A stretch of DNA of 64,000 nt from Burkholderiales bacterium. GTDB taxonomy: Bacteria > Pseudomonadota > Gammaproteobacteria > Burkholderiales > Burkholderiaceae_C. A program made the position numbers and the translations under genes. Under the pieces are notes generated by a model that worked only from the letters and a program-made list of their open reading frames with translations, searched no databases and was not told the origin of the DNA. The stretch's first letter is position 1. Every line of letters begins with the position of its first letter. Where the stretch lies: assembly GCA_016192425.1 (NCBI GenBank), contig JACPUE010000004.1, forward strand, positions 1-64,000, read 5' to 3'. Positions 18,301-27,660 of the stretch are shown piece after piece.

Positions 18301-18374
18301 TGGAGCGGGTGAAGGGAATCGAACCCTCGTATGAAGCTTGGGAAGCTGCCGTTCTACCATTGAACTACACCCGC
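18301..18374 (-). tRNA. tRNA-Gly (CCC)
   Basis: The minus strand folds as a full 74-base tRNA including an encoded CCA end. The acceptor stem is GCGGGTG/CACCCGC, and the D arm is GTTC-AATGGTA-GAAC. The anticodon loop TTCCCAA has anticodon CCC, and the T arm is GAGGG-TTCGATT-CCCTT. The anticodon stem has one C-U mismatch at 28-42. It reads glycine GGG codons. No integrase or direct repeat of the tRNA end was seen nearby. Confidence 0.95.
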
Positions 18375-18460
18375 GAAGACCGCCATTATAGGCATGCCTG
18401 CGCCCGCTTCTTGCGGCAGCGGGCGTCTTGGTTTGGCGAGGGCGGTTACCGCCCTGCCGG

Positions 18461-19594
18461 TCACTGGCTGCTCAGCGCAACGGGCTTGCCGTTCTTGAAG
18501 GTGTTGACCACCGTGGGCGCCTTCAGGCGGTTGCCCTTGTCGTCGTAGCCGTATTCGCCCAGCACGCCCTGGTGGGGGTTCTTGCGCATCCAGTCGCCCA
18601 CCTTGGCGGGGTCGATGGAGCCGCTCTTTTGCATGGCTTCGCCGATGAACATGACCTGGTCGTAGTAGGCCGGGCCATACACGTCGGGGTTCTGGCCGAA
18701 GCGCTTCTTGAACTTGTCCTGGAAGGCCTTGGTGGTGTCGTTGGCGTCCATCAGCATGCCTGCGTAGGCGCAGTACACGAAGTCGTTGACGGCATCGCCT
18801 GCGAGCTTGGCGATTTCGGGGCTGCACAGCGTGTCGCCGCCCAGCAGCTTGGCATTGATGCCCAGCTGTTTCATCTGGCGCGCCATGGGGGCGGCTTGCG
18901 GTGCGTAGCCACCGTAGAAGATGGCTTCGGGCTGTTTGCCCTTGAGGCTGGTGAGAATGGCCATGAAATCCGTGGCCTTGTCGTTGGTGAACTCGCGGCC
19001 CACCACGGTCAGGCCCAGCTTCTGCGCTTCCTTGGCAAATTCCTCGGCCACACCCTGGCCGAAAGCCGTGCGGTCATCGACCACGCCCACTTTCTTGAGC
19101 TTCATGGCGTTGGCGGCGTAGGCGGCCATGTTGCCGCCGATCTGCGAGTCGCTGGCAACGATGCGGAACAGGTTCTTGTAGCCGCCTTGCGTGACCTTGG
19201 GGTTGGTGCCCACGGTGGAGAGCATGGCACCGCCGCCGTCGTACACGCGCGATGCGGGAATGGCCACGCCCGAGCAGTAGGGGCCCATGACGTACTTCAC
19301 GCCCTGGTCTACCAGCTTTTGCGCCACGGCCACACCGGCACGGGCGTCGCACTGGTCGTCTTCGGAGACCACTTCGAACTTCAGCGTCTTGCCGCCCACG
19401 GTGATCTTGCGGGCGTTGAGCTCCTCGACGGCCAGGCGCACGCCGTTGTCGTTGTCGCGCCCGGCAAAGGTGTTGGGGCCGGACAAGGGGCCGCTGTGGC
19501 CGATCTTGACGATCTGCTCCTGGGCCATGGCAGAGGCGCCGCAGGCCAGGGCCGCAACAGCAACGAGGGAGGATTTCAGGGAAAGGGAACGCAT
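18461..19594 (-). CDS. Branched-chain amino acid type ABC substrate-binding protein
   Basis: A 377-residue periplasmic binding protein of the LivJ/LivK (Peripla_BP_6) family. Residues 1-25 are a Sec signal peptide ending in AMAQ. The mature domain starts QIVKIGHSGPLSGPNTFAGR, with the two-lobed fold continuing to the end; ligand-contact regions such as GPYCSGVAIPASRV and DDRTAFGQGVAEEF are in place. The ATG is chosen because it starts the signal peptide; the frame is open for 170 more codons without homology. No permease or ATPase gene adjoins it, so it is an orphan receptor or works with a Liv system elsewhere. Confidence 0.9.
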   Translation of the reverse strand: MRSLSLKSSLVAVAALACGASAMAQEQIVKIGHSGPLSGPNTFAGRDNDNGVRLAVEELNARKITVGGKTLKFEVVSEDDQCDARAGVAVAQKLVDQGVKYVMGPYCSGVAIPASRVYDGGGAMLSTVGTNPKVTQGGYKNLFRIVASDSQIGGNMAAYAANAMKLKKVGVVDDRTAFGQGVAEEFAKEAQKLGLTVVGREFTNDKATDFMAILTSLKGKQPEAIFYGGYAPQAAPMARQMKQLGINAKLLGGDTLCSPEIAKLAGDAVNDFVYCAYAGMLMDANDTTKAFQDKFKKRFGQNPDVYGPAYYDQVMFIGEAMQKSGSIDPAKVGDWMRKNPHQGVLGEYGYDDKGNRLKAPTVVNTFKNGKPVALSSQ

Positions 19595-19916
19595 GGGGAG
19601 AACGAGGCTTCCGAGGAAGGTTGCGGAAAGAGTGCCCTTGGGCGCCAGGCGGGTAGGCCCGGGCCCGCGGGCGGCGGTGTCTGGGTACAGACGATTGCGC
19701 AGAACGCGCGCAGCGATTCTGCCGCAGCAGGGCGCGATTTCAGAGCCATTAATAAATGACGCGGGGGAGTAGCGCGCCGAATCCTGTGGCGCAATGTTCG
19801 GTGACATTGCCGCATCAGGTAACGCGCCGGTAAACAAACCCTGTCGAAGGGTATCGCGGCGGTAAAACTGCGCTTCAGCGCTTGCCCGTGAACAGGCAGG
19901 GGCGCACCATGGCCCC
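19595..19916. other. Intergenic region between divergent binding protein and DUF1800 genes
   Basis: A 322-bp gap that must carry the two divergent promoters. No supported gene is present. The part next to the binding protein is very GC-rich; the central part (about 19740-19850) is AT-richer and is the likely promoter zone. No clear palindrome or -35/-10 pair could be chosen by eye. Confidence 0.4.
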
Positions 19917-21506
19917 ATGACATCCGCATCTTTGCCCAGGCCTGCAAGCAGGCGCGAATTTCTGACCCATGCTGCGGTCGGCATGGCTGCCGTGTGTGCT
20001 GCAACAGCGCGCCTGCCGGCGTTTGCGGCGGTCTCGGCAGGCTGGGAGCATGCCACCCCTGCCACGGTGGCGCGCTTGCTTGATCGGGTGACCTGGGGAG
20101 TCACGGTGCAGGGGCCAGAGGCACTGGCGGGCAGCAGCGTGGCTGCCTACCTGCGCGCGCAGCTCCAGCCCGGCTCCGATGTGTTGCCTGGCCTGATGCA
20201 GGCGCATGTGGATGCCTTGCGCATCAGCCACACGCCGCTGACGGCCCTGTTGCCGGAGCTTGGGCAGCAACTGCACCAGGCACGCAAGCGGCCGGCCGAA
20301 GACGGGCGCAAGCAGGCGCTGAAAGAGGTGCGGCAAGTGCTGAATGCCTTGCAGGAGGAAACCACCCAGCGTTTTGTGTTGCGGGCGCTGCATTCGCCCT
20401 GGCAACTGCGCGAGAAGATGGCGTGGTTCTGGATGAACCACTTCAGCATTTTTGCGCACAAGGGCAGTTTGCGTGCCATGGTGGCTGACTACGAGGAACG
20501 CGCCATTCGGCCGCATGCGCTGGGGCGATTTCGCAATCTGCTGGGGGCGGTCACGCGGCACCCTGCGATGCTGCGCTATCTGGACAACGCCAAAAACGCC
20601 GCTGGCCGCATCAACGAAAACCTGGCGCGCGAGTTGATGGAACTGCACACACTGGGCGTGGACGGTGGCTACACGCAGCAGGACGTGCAGGAGCTGGCCC
20701 GTGTGCTGACAGGGGTGGGTATCACGCTGCAACCGCCCAGCGAGGCGCCCCTGCGTCTGCGCCCCGCGCTGCAGCGCCACTATGTGCGCGACGGGCTGTT
20801 TGAATTCATGCCCAACCGCCACGATTGGGAACCCAAAACCCTGCTGGGCCAACCGCTGCGCCGCGAGGGCTTGGCCGAGCTGGACGAGGCCCTGGATCGC
20901 CTGGCCCGCGCACCCGCCACGGCGCGGCATATTGCGCGCAAGCTGGCGCTGTACCTGGTGGGCGATGCACCACCGGCAGATCTGGTTGCCGCCATGGCAC
21001 GTACCTTTGAACGCACCGACGGGGACATTGCGGCCGTGCTGGCAACGCTGTTCGATTCGCCCGCGTTTGCCGCATCGCTGGGGCAGCGCCTGAGGGATCC
21101 CACGCAGTACCTGATGGCGGCGATGCGCCTGCTGGCCACAGGCACCGAGGCAGACTTCGCAGCCCCCGGCTTGGCCCATGACTGGCTCCAGCGCCTGTCG
21201 CAGCCCCTGTATGGCCGCCCCACACCGGACGGGTATCCGCTCGATTCGGTTGCATGGGTGGGCTCGGGGCAGATGGTGACCCGCTTTGATGCCGCGCGCA
21301 GCTTGAGCGCAGGCCTTGCCGCATACGCACAGCCGCTGCGCCAGCGGGCTGCGCCAGCGGCTGCCACCGCCTTGCAGCACACCATGGCGGCGCGCACGCT
21401 GGTGCCCACCTGGTCGCAAGCCACGCGCAATGCATTGGCACAGGCCAGCACGGAGCGCGAATGGAATTTTCTGTTTCTGAGCGCGCCTGAGTTCATGCAC
21501 GGCTGA
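19917..21506 (+). CDS. DUF1800 family exported protein
   Basis: A 529-residue protein of the DUF1800 family, function unknown. The N-terminus has a twin-arginine type signal, SRREFLTHAAVGMAAV (about residues 11-26), cut near AFA. Family stretches include MAWFWMNHFSIF, NENLARELMELHTLGVDGGY and ELARVLTGVGI. DUF1800 genes nearly always sit next to DUF1501 genes, as here (36 bp gap), implying a joint extracytoplasmic role in a folded, possibly cofactor-bearing complex. The encoded protein is complete. Confidence 0.9.
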   Translation: MTSASLPRPASRREFLTHAAVGMAAVCAATARLPAFAAVSAGWEHATPATVARLLDRVTWGVTVQGPEALAGSSVAAYLRAQLQPGSDVLPGLMQAHVDALRISHTPLTALLPELGQQLHQARKRPAEDGRKQALKEVRQVLNALQEETTQRFVLRALHSPWQLREKMAWFWMNHFSIFAHKGSLRAMVADYEERAIRPHALGRFRNLLGAVTRHPAMLRYLDNAKNAAGRINENLARELMELHTLGVDGGYTQQDVQELARVLTGVGITLQPPSEAPLRLRPALQRHYVRDGLFEFMPNRHDWEPKTLLGQPLRREGLAELDEALDRLARAPATARHIARKLALYLVGDAPPADLVAAMARTFERTDGDIAAVLATLFDSPAFAASLGQRLRDPTQYLMAAMRLLATGTEADFAAPGLAHDWLQRLSQPLYGRPTPDGYPLDSVAWVGSGQMVTRFDAARSLSAGLAAYAQPLRQRAAPAAATALQHTMAARTLVPTWSQATRNALAQASTEREWNFLFLSAPEFMHG

Positions 21507-21542
21507 ACGCGCTTGCCATCCATCGTTTCAGACCACACGCCT

Positions 21543-22745
21543 ATGCAACGCCGCCAATTCCTTCGCACCAGCGCTGGTGCCGCATCCGCACTCATGGGCC
21601 ATGCCACGCTGCTGGCGGCTTCGCGTGCGGGACGCCAGCGTTTGCTGGTGGTTTTCTTGCGCGGAGGCTACGACTGCGCCAGCCTGCTGGTGCCCACGGG
21701 CAGCAGTTTCTATTACGAGTCGCGGCCCACCATCCACATTCCCCGTCCCGGCGCAGAGCAAGGCGCGCTGGCGCTGGACAGTGACTGGGGCCTGCACCCC
21801 GCACTGGCGGCATCCATGCTGCCGCTGTACCAGAAAAAGCAGTTGGCGTTTGTGCCATTTGCGGGCAGCGACAACCTCTCGCGCAGCCATTTTGAGACGC
21901 AAGACAGCATCGAGCTGGGGCAGCCGCTGGCGGGCGCCAAAAACTACCGCTCCGGTTTCATGAATCGACTGGCCCAGGAACTGGGCAGCCATGGGGGCGA
22001 CCTGCAACCCATCGCATTCACCAGCACCTTGCCCCTGATACTGCGCGGCACGCTGGATGTGCCCAATACCGCCCTCACACCTGCAGCGGGCCGTGCCACG
22101 CTGGACGAGCGCCAGACCCGCGCCATTGCCGCCATGTACGCGGGTACGCCGCTGGCCGTTTCGGTCAATGAAGGCTTTGCCACCCGTGACGAAGTGGCCC
22201 GCAGCATGCAAGGCGAGATGGATGCCGCCAGCCGCGAAGCCTTGTCCACCAAAGGGTTTGAGAGCACCGCCCGGCGCATGGCCCGGCTGATGGCCACACG
22301 CTATGCCATGGGTTTTGTGGATGTGGGTGGATGGGACACCCATGTGGGCCAAGGGGCCAGCACAGGCCCGCTGGCCAACCGTCTTGAAGAGCTCGGTCGG
22401 GGACTGGCTGCCTACGCGCAGGAAATGGGACCGTTGTGGGCGTCCACCGTGGTGGTGGTCATGAGCGAATTTGGCCGCACTTTCCGTGAAAACGGCAACC
22501 ACGGCACCGACCATGGCCATGGATCGGTCTATTGGGTGCTGGGCGGCGGCGTAGCGGGTGGGCGCATCGCGGGAGCGCAGCAAACCCTCACCGCCAGCAC
22601 CTTGTTCCAAAACCGCGACTACCCCGTGCTCAACGACTACCGCGCCGTGCTGGGCGGATTGTTTGCCGACATGTACGGCCTGGGCAGTGCCGCGGTAGGG
22701 CGCGTGTTCCCAGGTGTGCGCCCCGCCTTGCTGCGGCTGGTGTGA
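21543..22745 (+). CDS. DUF1501 family exported protein
   Basis: A 400-residue DUF1501 protein of the sulfatase/alkaline-phosphatase-like fold. The Tat-type signal is QRRQFLRTSAGAASAL (about residues 2-17). Family motifs include LLVVFLRGGYDCASLLVP, DVGGWDTHVGQGA, VVVMSEFGRTFRENGN and HGTDHGHGSVYWVLGG; the Asp and His residues in the last three are probable metal ligands. The ATG at 21543 is preferred to a TTG 30 bases earlier because it starts just before the RR motif. It forms the usual pair with the upstream DUF1800 gene. The function of the pair is not established. Confidence 0.9.
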   Translation: MQRRQFLRTSAGAASALMGHATLLAASRAGRQRLLVVFLRGGYDCASLLVPTGSSFYYESRPTIHIPRPGAEQGALALDSDWGLHPALAASMLPLYQKKQLAFVPFAGSDNLSRSHFETQDSIELGQPLAGAKNYRSGFMNRLAQELGSHGGDLQPIAFTSTLPLILRGTLDVPNTALTPAAGRATLDERQTRAIAAMYAGTPLAVSVNEGFATRDEVARSMQGEMDAASREALSTKGFESTARRMARLMATRYAMGFVDVGGWDTHVGQGASTGPLANRLEELGRGLAAYAQEMGPLWASTVVVVMSEFGRTFRENGNHGTDHGHGSVYWVLGGGVAGGRIAGAQQTLTASTLFQNRDYPVLNDYRAVLGGLFADMYGLGSAAVGRVFPGVRPALLRLV

Positions 22746-22790
22746 GCGGCCTGATATTGCATGCTTTTTAGCGCCGCAGCGCTTGAAGAA

Positions 22791-22823
22791 CAAGCGCTGG
22801 CAGCTATGCATTTGATAGCAATT
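22791..22823. repeat. Dispersed palindromic repeat, copy 1
   Basis: CAAGCGCTGGCAGCTATGCA followed by TTTGATAGCAATT. It lies between the convergent DUF1501 and gabD genes, ending 5 bases from the gabD stop codon. It belongs to the same family as the copies near 29.98, 38.8, 47.7, 58.2 and 60.9 kb. Confidence 0.7.
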
Positions 22824-22827
22824 CAGG

Positions 22828-24318
22828 CTATTTGAGGATGTCCCCCACGCAAAGGTACTTGATCTCGACATAGTCATCCATGCCATGGTGCGAGCCCTCG
22901 CGGCCCAGGCCGGACTGCTTGACGCCGCCAAAGGGCACATGCTCGGTGGCCAGGATGCCCACGTTGATGCCCACCATGCCGTACTCCAGCGCTTCGCCCA
23001 CACGGAAGATGCGGCCCACGTCGCGGCTGTAGAAGTAGCTTGCCAGCCCGAACTCGGTGTTGTTGGCCGCGTCGATGGCCTCCTGTTCGGTCTTGAAGCG
23101 GAACACCGGGGCAAACGGCCCGAAGGTCTCTTCGCGTGCGCACAGCATGTCGGGCGTGGCCTCGGCCACCACCGTGGGCTCGTAGAACTGGCCTGAGCCC
23201 AGGCTGCTCAGGCGCTTGCCGCCGGTGAGCACCTTGCCGCCCTTGGCAACGGCGTCCTCCACATGGCGCTGCACTTTTTCCAGCGCGGCTTCCTCGATCA
23301 GCGGCCCCTGGTTCACGCCTTCCTCGAAACCATTGCCCACCTTGGCCGTCTGTACCTTGGCGGCGAACTTGCGCACGAACTCGTCGTACACGCCCTCCTG
23401 CACATAAAAGCGGTTGGAGCACACGCAGGTCTGGCCTGCGTTGCGGTACTTGCTGGCAAAGGCTCCTTCCACCGCGCTGTCGATGTCGGCATCGTCAAAC
23501 ACGATGAAAGGCGCATTGCCGCCCAGCTCCAGCGACATCTTCTTGACCGTGGGCGCCGACTGGGCCATGAGGATGCGGCCCACCTCGGTGCTGCCGGTGA
23601 AGCTGATGTGGCGCACGGTATCGCTGGCGCACAGTACCTTGCCAATGGCGATGGAGTTGGCGGCATCGGCGCAGAGGATGTTGAGCACACCCGCAGGAAT
23701 GCCTGCGCGCTGGGCCAGCTCGGCGGCAGCCAGGGCCGTGAGGGGCGTCAGCTCTGCGGGTTTGATGACCACCGGGCAGCCAGCGGCCAGGGCAGGGGCC
23801 ACCTTGCGCGTGATCATGGCCAGCGGGAAGTTCCAGGGCGTGATGGCCGCGCACACGCCGATGGGCTGCCTGAGCACCAGCAGGCGCCGGTTGTTGTCAA
23901 ACTGGGGCAGCGTCTCGCCGTTCACGCGCTTGGCTTCTTCGGCAAACCACTCGACAAAGCTGGCGCCATAGGCCACCTCGCCCTTGGCCTCGGGCAGCGG
24001 CTTGCCTTGCTCGGCAGTCATGATGCGGCCGAGGTCGTCCTGGTTCGCCATGAGCAGGTCGTACCACTTGCGCAGGATGATGGAACGCTCCTTGGCAGTC
24101 TTGGCGCGCCAGGCGGGCCAGGCAGCATTGGCGGCGGCGATGGCGGCCTGGGCATCCTGGGGGCCCAGGTTGGCTACCTCGGCGAGCTTCAGGCCCGTGG
24201 CCGGGTCGTGCACGGCAAAGCGGCTGGCGCCTGCGACCCATTGGCCGTCGATCAGGGCATCGGTCTTGAGCAGGCTGGGGTCTTTGAGCTGCTTCAGAGG
24301 GCTGTTGCTTGAGGTCAT
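22828..24318 (-). CDS. gabD: NAD(P)-dependent succinate-semialdehyde dehydrogenase
   Basis: A 496-residue aldehyde dehydrogenase that oxidises succinate semialdehyde to succinate, the last step of GABA breakdown. Visible motifs are FTGSTEVGRILM (about residues 239-250), the catalytic Glu in LELGGNAPFIVFDDADID, and the catalytic Cys in NAGQTCVCSNRFYV (about 292-305). The ATG is chosen at MTSSNSPLKQ; the open frame upstream adds a short non-family leader. It is the last gene of the ABC importer operon (82 bp after the second binding protein) and works with gabT upstream. It could also accept glutarate semialdehyde. Confidence 0.93.
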   Translation of the reverse strand: MTSSNSPLKQLKDPSLLKTDALIDGQWVAGASRFAVHDPATGLKLAEVANLGPQDAQAAIAAANAAWPAWRAKTAKERSIILRKWYDLLMANQDDLGRIMTAEQGKPLPEAKGEVAYGASFVEWFAEEAKRVNGETLPQFDNNRRLLVLRQPIGVCAAITPWNFPLAMITRKVAPALAAGCPVVIKPAELTPLTALAAAELAQRAGIPAGVLNILCADAANSIAIGKVLCASDTVRHISFTGSTEVGRILMAQSAPTVKKMSLELGGNAPFIVFDDADIDSAVEGAFASKYRNAGQTCVCSNRFYVQEGVYDEFVRKFAAKVQTAKVGNGFEEGVNQGPLIEEAALEKVQRHVEDAVAKGGKVLTGGKRLSSLGSGQFYEPTVVAEATPDMLCAREETFGPFAPVFRFKTEQEAIDAANNTEFGLASYFYSRDVGRIFRVGEALEYGMVGINVGILATEHVPFGGVKQSGLGREGSHHGMDDYVEIKYLCVGDILK

Positions 24319-24400
24319 GGTTGGTACTTTCAAGTGAGAAGCAAGGAATTCAAGAGTGTCGCGCAACACTGCGCAAGGCAGTGCGAAACGTGGTCAGCGG

Positions 24401-25492
24401 CTACAGCAGGCGTTGCTGGAACATGCGCTCCAGGGCCTGCCCATGTTGAATCCAGAACCTGGCTTCAAAGGGCAAGGATCGGCGCATGTTGCCAGGTGCG
24501 GAGGGCAGGTCGCTCGGCTGGAGCGAGAGATCCACGACATGGGAACCGTCTGCGATCGGCCTGGACGGGCGGGAGTCATAACGCAAGATGGCCTTCACAT
24601 GGGTCGGGCCGTAGGCAATGGCCTGCGAAAACGCCAGCTGGGGTTCTTCGGAGGTGGCAAAGGAGATGAACTGGAGGGCCTGTGCAGTGCGGGGCGAACC
24701 CTTGACGATGGCCCAGTAGTCCAGCTCGTAGATCGCGTCGGTCCAGCTGATCTGCAAGGCGTCCTGCCCTTCGGCCTGGGCGGCTCCGATGCGTCCATTG
24801 AAGGCGCTGGAGACACTGACATCGCCTTTGGCCAGCCATTGCACCGGTTGTGCGCCAGACTCCCACCACACGATGTGCGGCTTGAGTTGTTCAAGGCGCT
24901 TGAAGGCGCGTTCCACGCCCGCATCGGTCGACAGGAGCGTGTAGACGTCACGCCGGCGCACCCCTTCGGACAACAGAGCGATTTCGAGGTTGTAGCGTGC
25001 TCCCTTGCGCAGGCCGCGCTTGCCGGGGAAACGCTGAACATCCCAGAAATCGGCCCAGCTGCGAGGCGCCTCGCGCAGGCGCTTGTGATTGAACGCCAGG
25101 ACGGTAGACCAGACAAAAGCGCCCACGCCACAGTCCTTGATGGTGCCGGGCAGCAGCAAACCTGCATGCGGCAACTGGCTGCGATCGATTTTCTCGAAAA
25201 GACCTTCCTGGCAGCCATTCTGCAAGTCCACGGATTCCAGTTCGACAACGTCCCAGCGGATTTGGCCATTGCTGACTTGTGTGCGTATGGCTGCCAGGTC
25301 GCCGTTGAATTCCGCGCTGTTCGTCGTCACGCCATGCGCTTGGGAAAAGGGCTTGATGAAGGCCTGTTCCTGTGCCTTGCCATTGGCGCCGCCAAAATTG
25401 GCCACCGTGAGTGTCTGCGCGCTGGCGCAGTTCCAGATCAGGGCCAGGCCCATCAGCAAGGTGCGCGCCGCAGGCTGCAAAAAGGGCGTCAT
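24401..25492 (-). CDS. ABC transporter substrate-binding protein, polyamine type (paralogue 1)
   Basis: A 363-residue periplasmic receptor of the PotD/PotF-like extracellular solute-binding family 1. The signal peptide runs to CASAQ (about residue 26). It is clearly paralogous to the other receptor of this operon: both have TVxNFGGANG at the mature N-terminus, CGVGAFVWSTVLA, FPGKRGxRKGARYNLE and YGPTH. This copy has an extra segment of about 30 residues before the C-terminus (after AILRYDSRPSRP) and appears more diverged. AGGAG precedes the ATG. It stands between the PotC-like permease and gabD. The ligand is probably a small amino acid or amine feeding GABA catabolism. Confidence 0.88.
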   Translation of the reverse strand: MTPFLQPAARTLLMGLALIWNCASAQTLTVANFGGANGKAQEQAFIKPFSQAHGVTTNSAEFNGDLAAIRTQVSNGQIRWDVVELESVDLQNGCQEGLFEKIDRSQLPHAGLLLPGTIKDCGVGAFVWSTVLAFNHKRLREAPRSWADFWDVQRFPGKRGLRKGARYNLEIALLSEGVRRRDVYTLLSTDAGVERAFKRLEQLKPHIVWWESGAQPVQWLAKGDVSVSSAFNGRIGAAQAEGQDALQISWTDAIYELDYWAIVKGSPRTAQALQFISFATSEEPQLAFSQAIAYGPTHVKAILRYDSRPSRPIADGSHVVDLSLQPSDLPSAPGNMRRSLPFEARFWIQHGQALERMFQQRLL

Positions 25493-25516
25493 GGAGATCT
25501 CCTGTGGACTTCTGGC

Positions 25517-26332
25517 CTACCTGCGCCGCCCGCGCAGCCATTCCAGCGCCATCATCAGCGCGGTGGTGAAGATCGTGAGCAGCGTGGCCACGGCGGCAAT
25601 CACGGGCGAGATGTTTTCGCGGATGCCGGTGAACATCTGGCGCGGCAGCGTGACCTGCTCGGGCCCCGCAAGGAACAGCGTGACCACCACCTCGTCGAAC
25701 GAGGCGGCGAAGGCAAACAGCGCGCCCGAGATCACGCCCGGCGCAATGACGGGCAGCGTGACCTTGAAGAAGGTGCGCACCGGCCCGGCGCCCAGGCTCA
25801 GGCTGGCCTTGACCAGGTTCTGGTTGAAGCCCTGCAGCGTGGCCAGCACCGTGGTCACCACAAAGGGCGCGCCCAGCGCGGCGTGCACCAGCACCAGGCC
25901 GAGGTAGGTTTCCGACAGGCCGATGCGCGCGAAGAACAGGTAGGTGCTGACGGCCACCACGACGATGGGCACCACCATGGGCGAGATCAGCAGGCCGCTG
26001 ATCAGCCCCTTGCCCACGAAGCGCGTGCGCGCCAGCCCCATGGCCGCGAGCGTGCCCAGGGCCGTGGCCAGCAGCGTGGCCAGCGGCGCGACGATGAAGC
26101 TGTTGCGCGCGGCGCGCGCCCATTCGGCCGAGGCGAACAGTTCCTGGTACCACTGCAGCGACCAGCCCGGAAGCGGGTATGACAGGAAGGAGCCGCTGGA
26201 GAACGACAGCGGCACGATGACGATGATGGGCAGCAGCAGGAACAGCAGCACGCCCGCGCAGAAGGCGCGCAGCGCCACCCAGCCCAGCTTGTCAGCCAGA
26301 CGGTAGTGCGCGGGGAAGTAGGCGGTTTTCAT
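25517..26332 (-). CDS. ABC transporter permease, PotC type
   Basis: A 271-residue inner-membrane permease with six predicted helices. The EAA-loop region is in the second half, FNQNLVKASLSLGAGPVRTF followed by FKVTLPVIAPGVISGAL. It pairs with the larger permease encoded 21 bp upstream to make the membrane channel of the polyamine/GABA-type importer. The ATP-binding protein is at the head of the same operon. The start MKTAYFPAHYR gives a normal cytoplasmic lead to TM1. Confidence 0.9.
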   Translation of the reverse strand: MKTAYFPAHYRLADKLGWVALRAFCAGVLLFLLLPIIVIVPLSFSSGSFLSYPLPGWSLQWYQELFASAEWARAARNSFIVAPLATLLATALGTLAAMGLARTRFVGKGLISGLLISPMVVPIVVVAVSTYLFFARIGLSETYLGLVLVHAALGAPFVVTTVLATLQGFNQNLVKASLSLGAGPVRTFFKVTLPVIAPGVISGALFAFAASFDEVVVTLFLAGPEQVTLPRQMFTGIRENISPVIAAVATLLTIFTTALMMALEWLRGRRR

Positions 26333-26353
26333 GGTGGATATTCCGCGCAGGGG

Positions 26354-27613
26354 TTAGCCTAGGTTGAGTTCAGCCTTGCCGAACTTGCGGTACACGGCAT
26401 AGAGCACCAGCGTGGTCATCAGCAGCACCGAGCCGAGCGCGGCTGCCATGCCCCAGTTGACTTCGACGTTGGTGTACTGCGCCACATAGTAGCTCAGCAT
26501 CTGGTCGGTCGGGCCGCCCAGCAGGGCGGGCGTGACGTAGTAGCCGATGGCGGTGATGAACACCAGCAGGCCGCCCGCGGCCACGCCGGGGTAGGTTTGC
26601 GGCACGTACACGCGGAAGAACGCAGCCAGCGGCGTGCTGCCCAGCGAGACGGCGGCGCGCAGGTAGTTGGGCGGGATGGACTTCATCACGCTGTAGAGCG
26701 GCAGTACCAGGAAGGGCAGCAGGATGTGCACCATGGCGATGACCACGCCCAGCCGGTTGAACAGCAGCGGCACGGGCGAGTCGGTCAGGCCCAGCGACAT
26801 CAGGAAGCGGTTGGCCAGGCCGTTGCTCTGCAGCAGCACGATCCAGGCGGCAATGCGCACCAGCACCGAGGTCCAGAACGGCACCAGCACCAGGATCATC
26901 ATCAGGTTGGCGCGCCGCTCGCTCAAGGTGCTGAGCCAGTAGGACAGCGGGTAGCCGATGAGGATGGCCAGCAGCGTCACCGTGGCGCTCATCTCGAAGG
27001 TGCGCACCAGGATGTCGCGGAAGGCGGCCGCTTCGGCGGGCACGGCCACTACCTTGCCCTGGGGCGTGCGCTGCAGGTCCACCGATGCGAGCAGGTAGTC
27101 CGGCGTCCAGCGCGAGGCGTTCTTGGCGATGGCCATCCAGTAGGGCGCCTCGGCCCAGCGTGCGTCGAGCGCCAGCATGCGCTCGCGCACCTGGGCGTCG
27201 CTCAGGCCCGGCTCCAGCGGCAGGGCGCGGTAGGTGCCCATGATGAGCGAGCGTGCGCCGCTGATCTCGCTGTTCAGGCGCCGCGCCAGCGCGCCGGCCT
27301 GCGCCGTCTCCTGCAGGGCCGAGAGGTCCCGCACTAGCGCGGCGTAGGCCGCATCGGGCGGGGTGCTCTGGCGGTCCCAGCGCTGCAGGGCATTGCCGGT
27401 GTGCACCAGCGTGTCGGCCACCTCGGGATTTTCGATGGCGCGCACCAGCAGGCCCGTCAGCGGTACCACGAACACCGCCAGCAAAAAGGCCAGCAAGGGC
27501 AGGGTCAGCGCCATGGAGCGCAGGCGGCGCCTGCGCTCGGCGGTGCGCAACTGGCGCCCCAGATCGGGGGGCGCATCCTGGTCCTGGGGGACGGCCATGG
27601 TGGCGGTGCTCAT
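26354..27613 (-). CDS. ABC transporter permease, PotB type, with large extracytoplasmic insert
   Basis: A 419-residue permease. TM1 is at about residues 32-55. It is followed by about 150 polar residues (about 60-210, from NPEVADTLVHTGNALQRW to AVPAEAAAFRDILVRTF) before the remaining five helices, so the protein is longer than the PotB norm of about 280-300. The EAA motif is LRAAVSLGSTPLAAFFRVYV. The insert lies between TM1 and TM2 and should face the periplasm, where it could contact the binding proteins. The operon also has two binding proteins, so the insert may help docking; that is inference. Confidence 0.9.
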   Translation of the reverse strand: MSTATMAVPQDQDAPPDLGRQLRTAERRRRLRSMALTLPLLAFLLAVFVVPLTGLLVRAIENPEVADTLVHTGNALQRWDRQSTPPDAAYAALVRDLSALQETAQAGALARRLNSEISGARSLIMGTYRALPLEPGLSDAQVRERMLALDARWAEAPYWMAIAKNASRWTPDYLLASVDLQRTPQGKVVAVPAEAAAFRDILVRTFEMSATVTLLAILIGYPLSYWLSTLSERRANLMMILVLVPFWTSVLVRIAAWIVLLQSNGLANRFLMSLGLTDSPVPLLFNRLGVVIAMVHILLPFLVLPLYSVMKSIPPNYLRAAVSLGSTPLAAFFRVYVPQTYPGVAAGGLLVFITAIGYYVTPALLGGPTDQMLSYYVAQYTNVEVNWGMAAALGSVLLMTTLVLYAVYRKFGKAELNLG

Positions 27614-27660
27614 GCGGGGGCCTTCATGCAGGTGGGGGCTTGCCGGTGCTCAGGGCGGGC

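Noticed and set aside
18301-18374. tRNA-Gly as a phage or island attachment site
   Set aside because: No integrase gene and no displaced copy of the tRNA end in the window.
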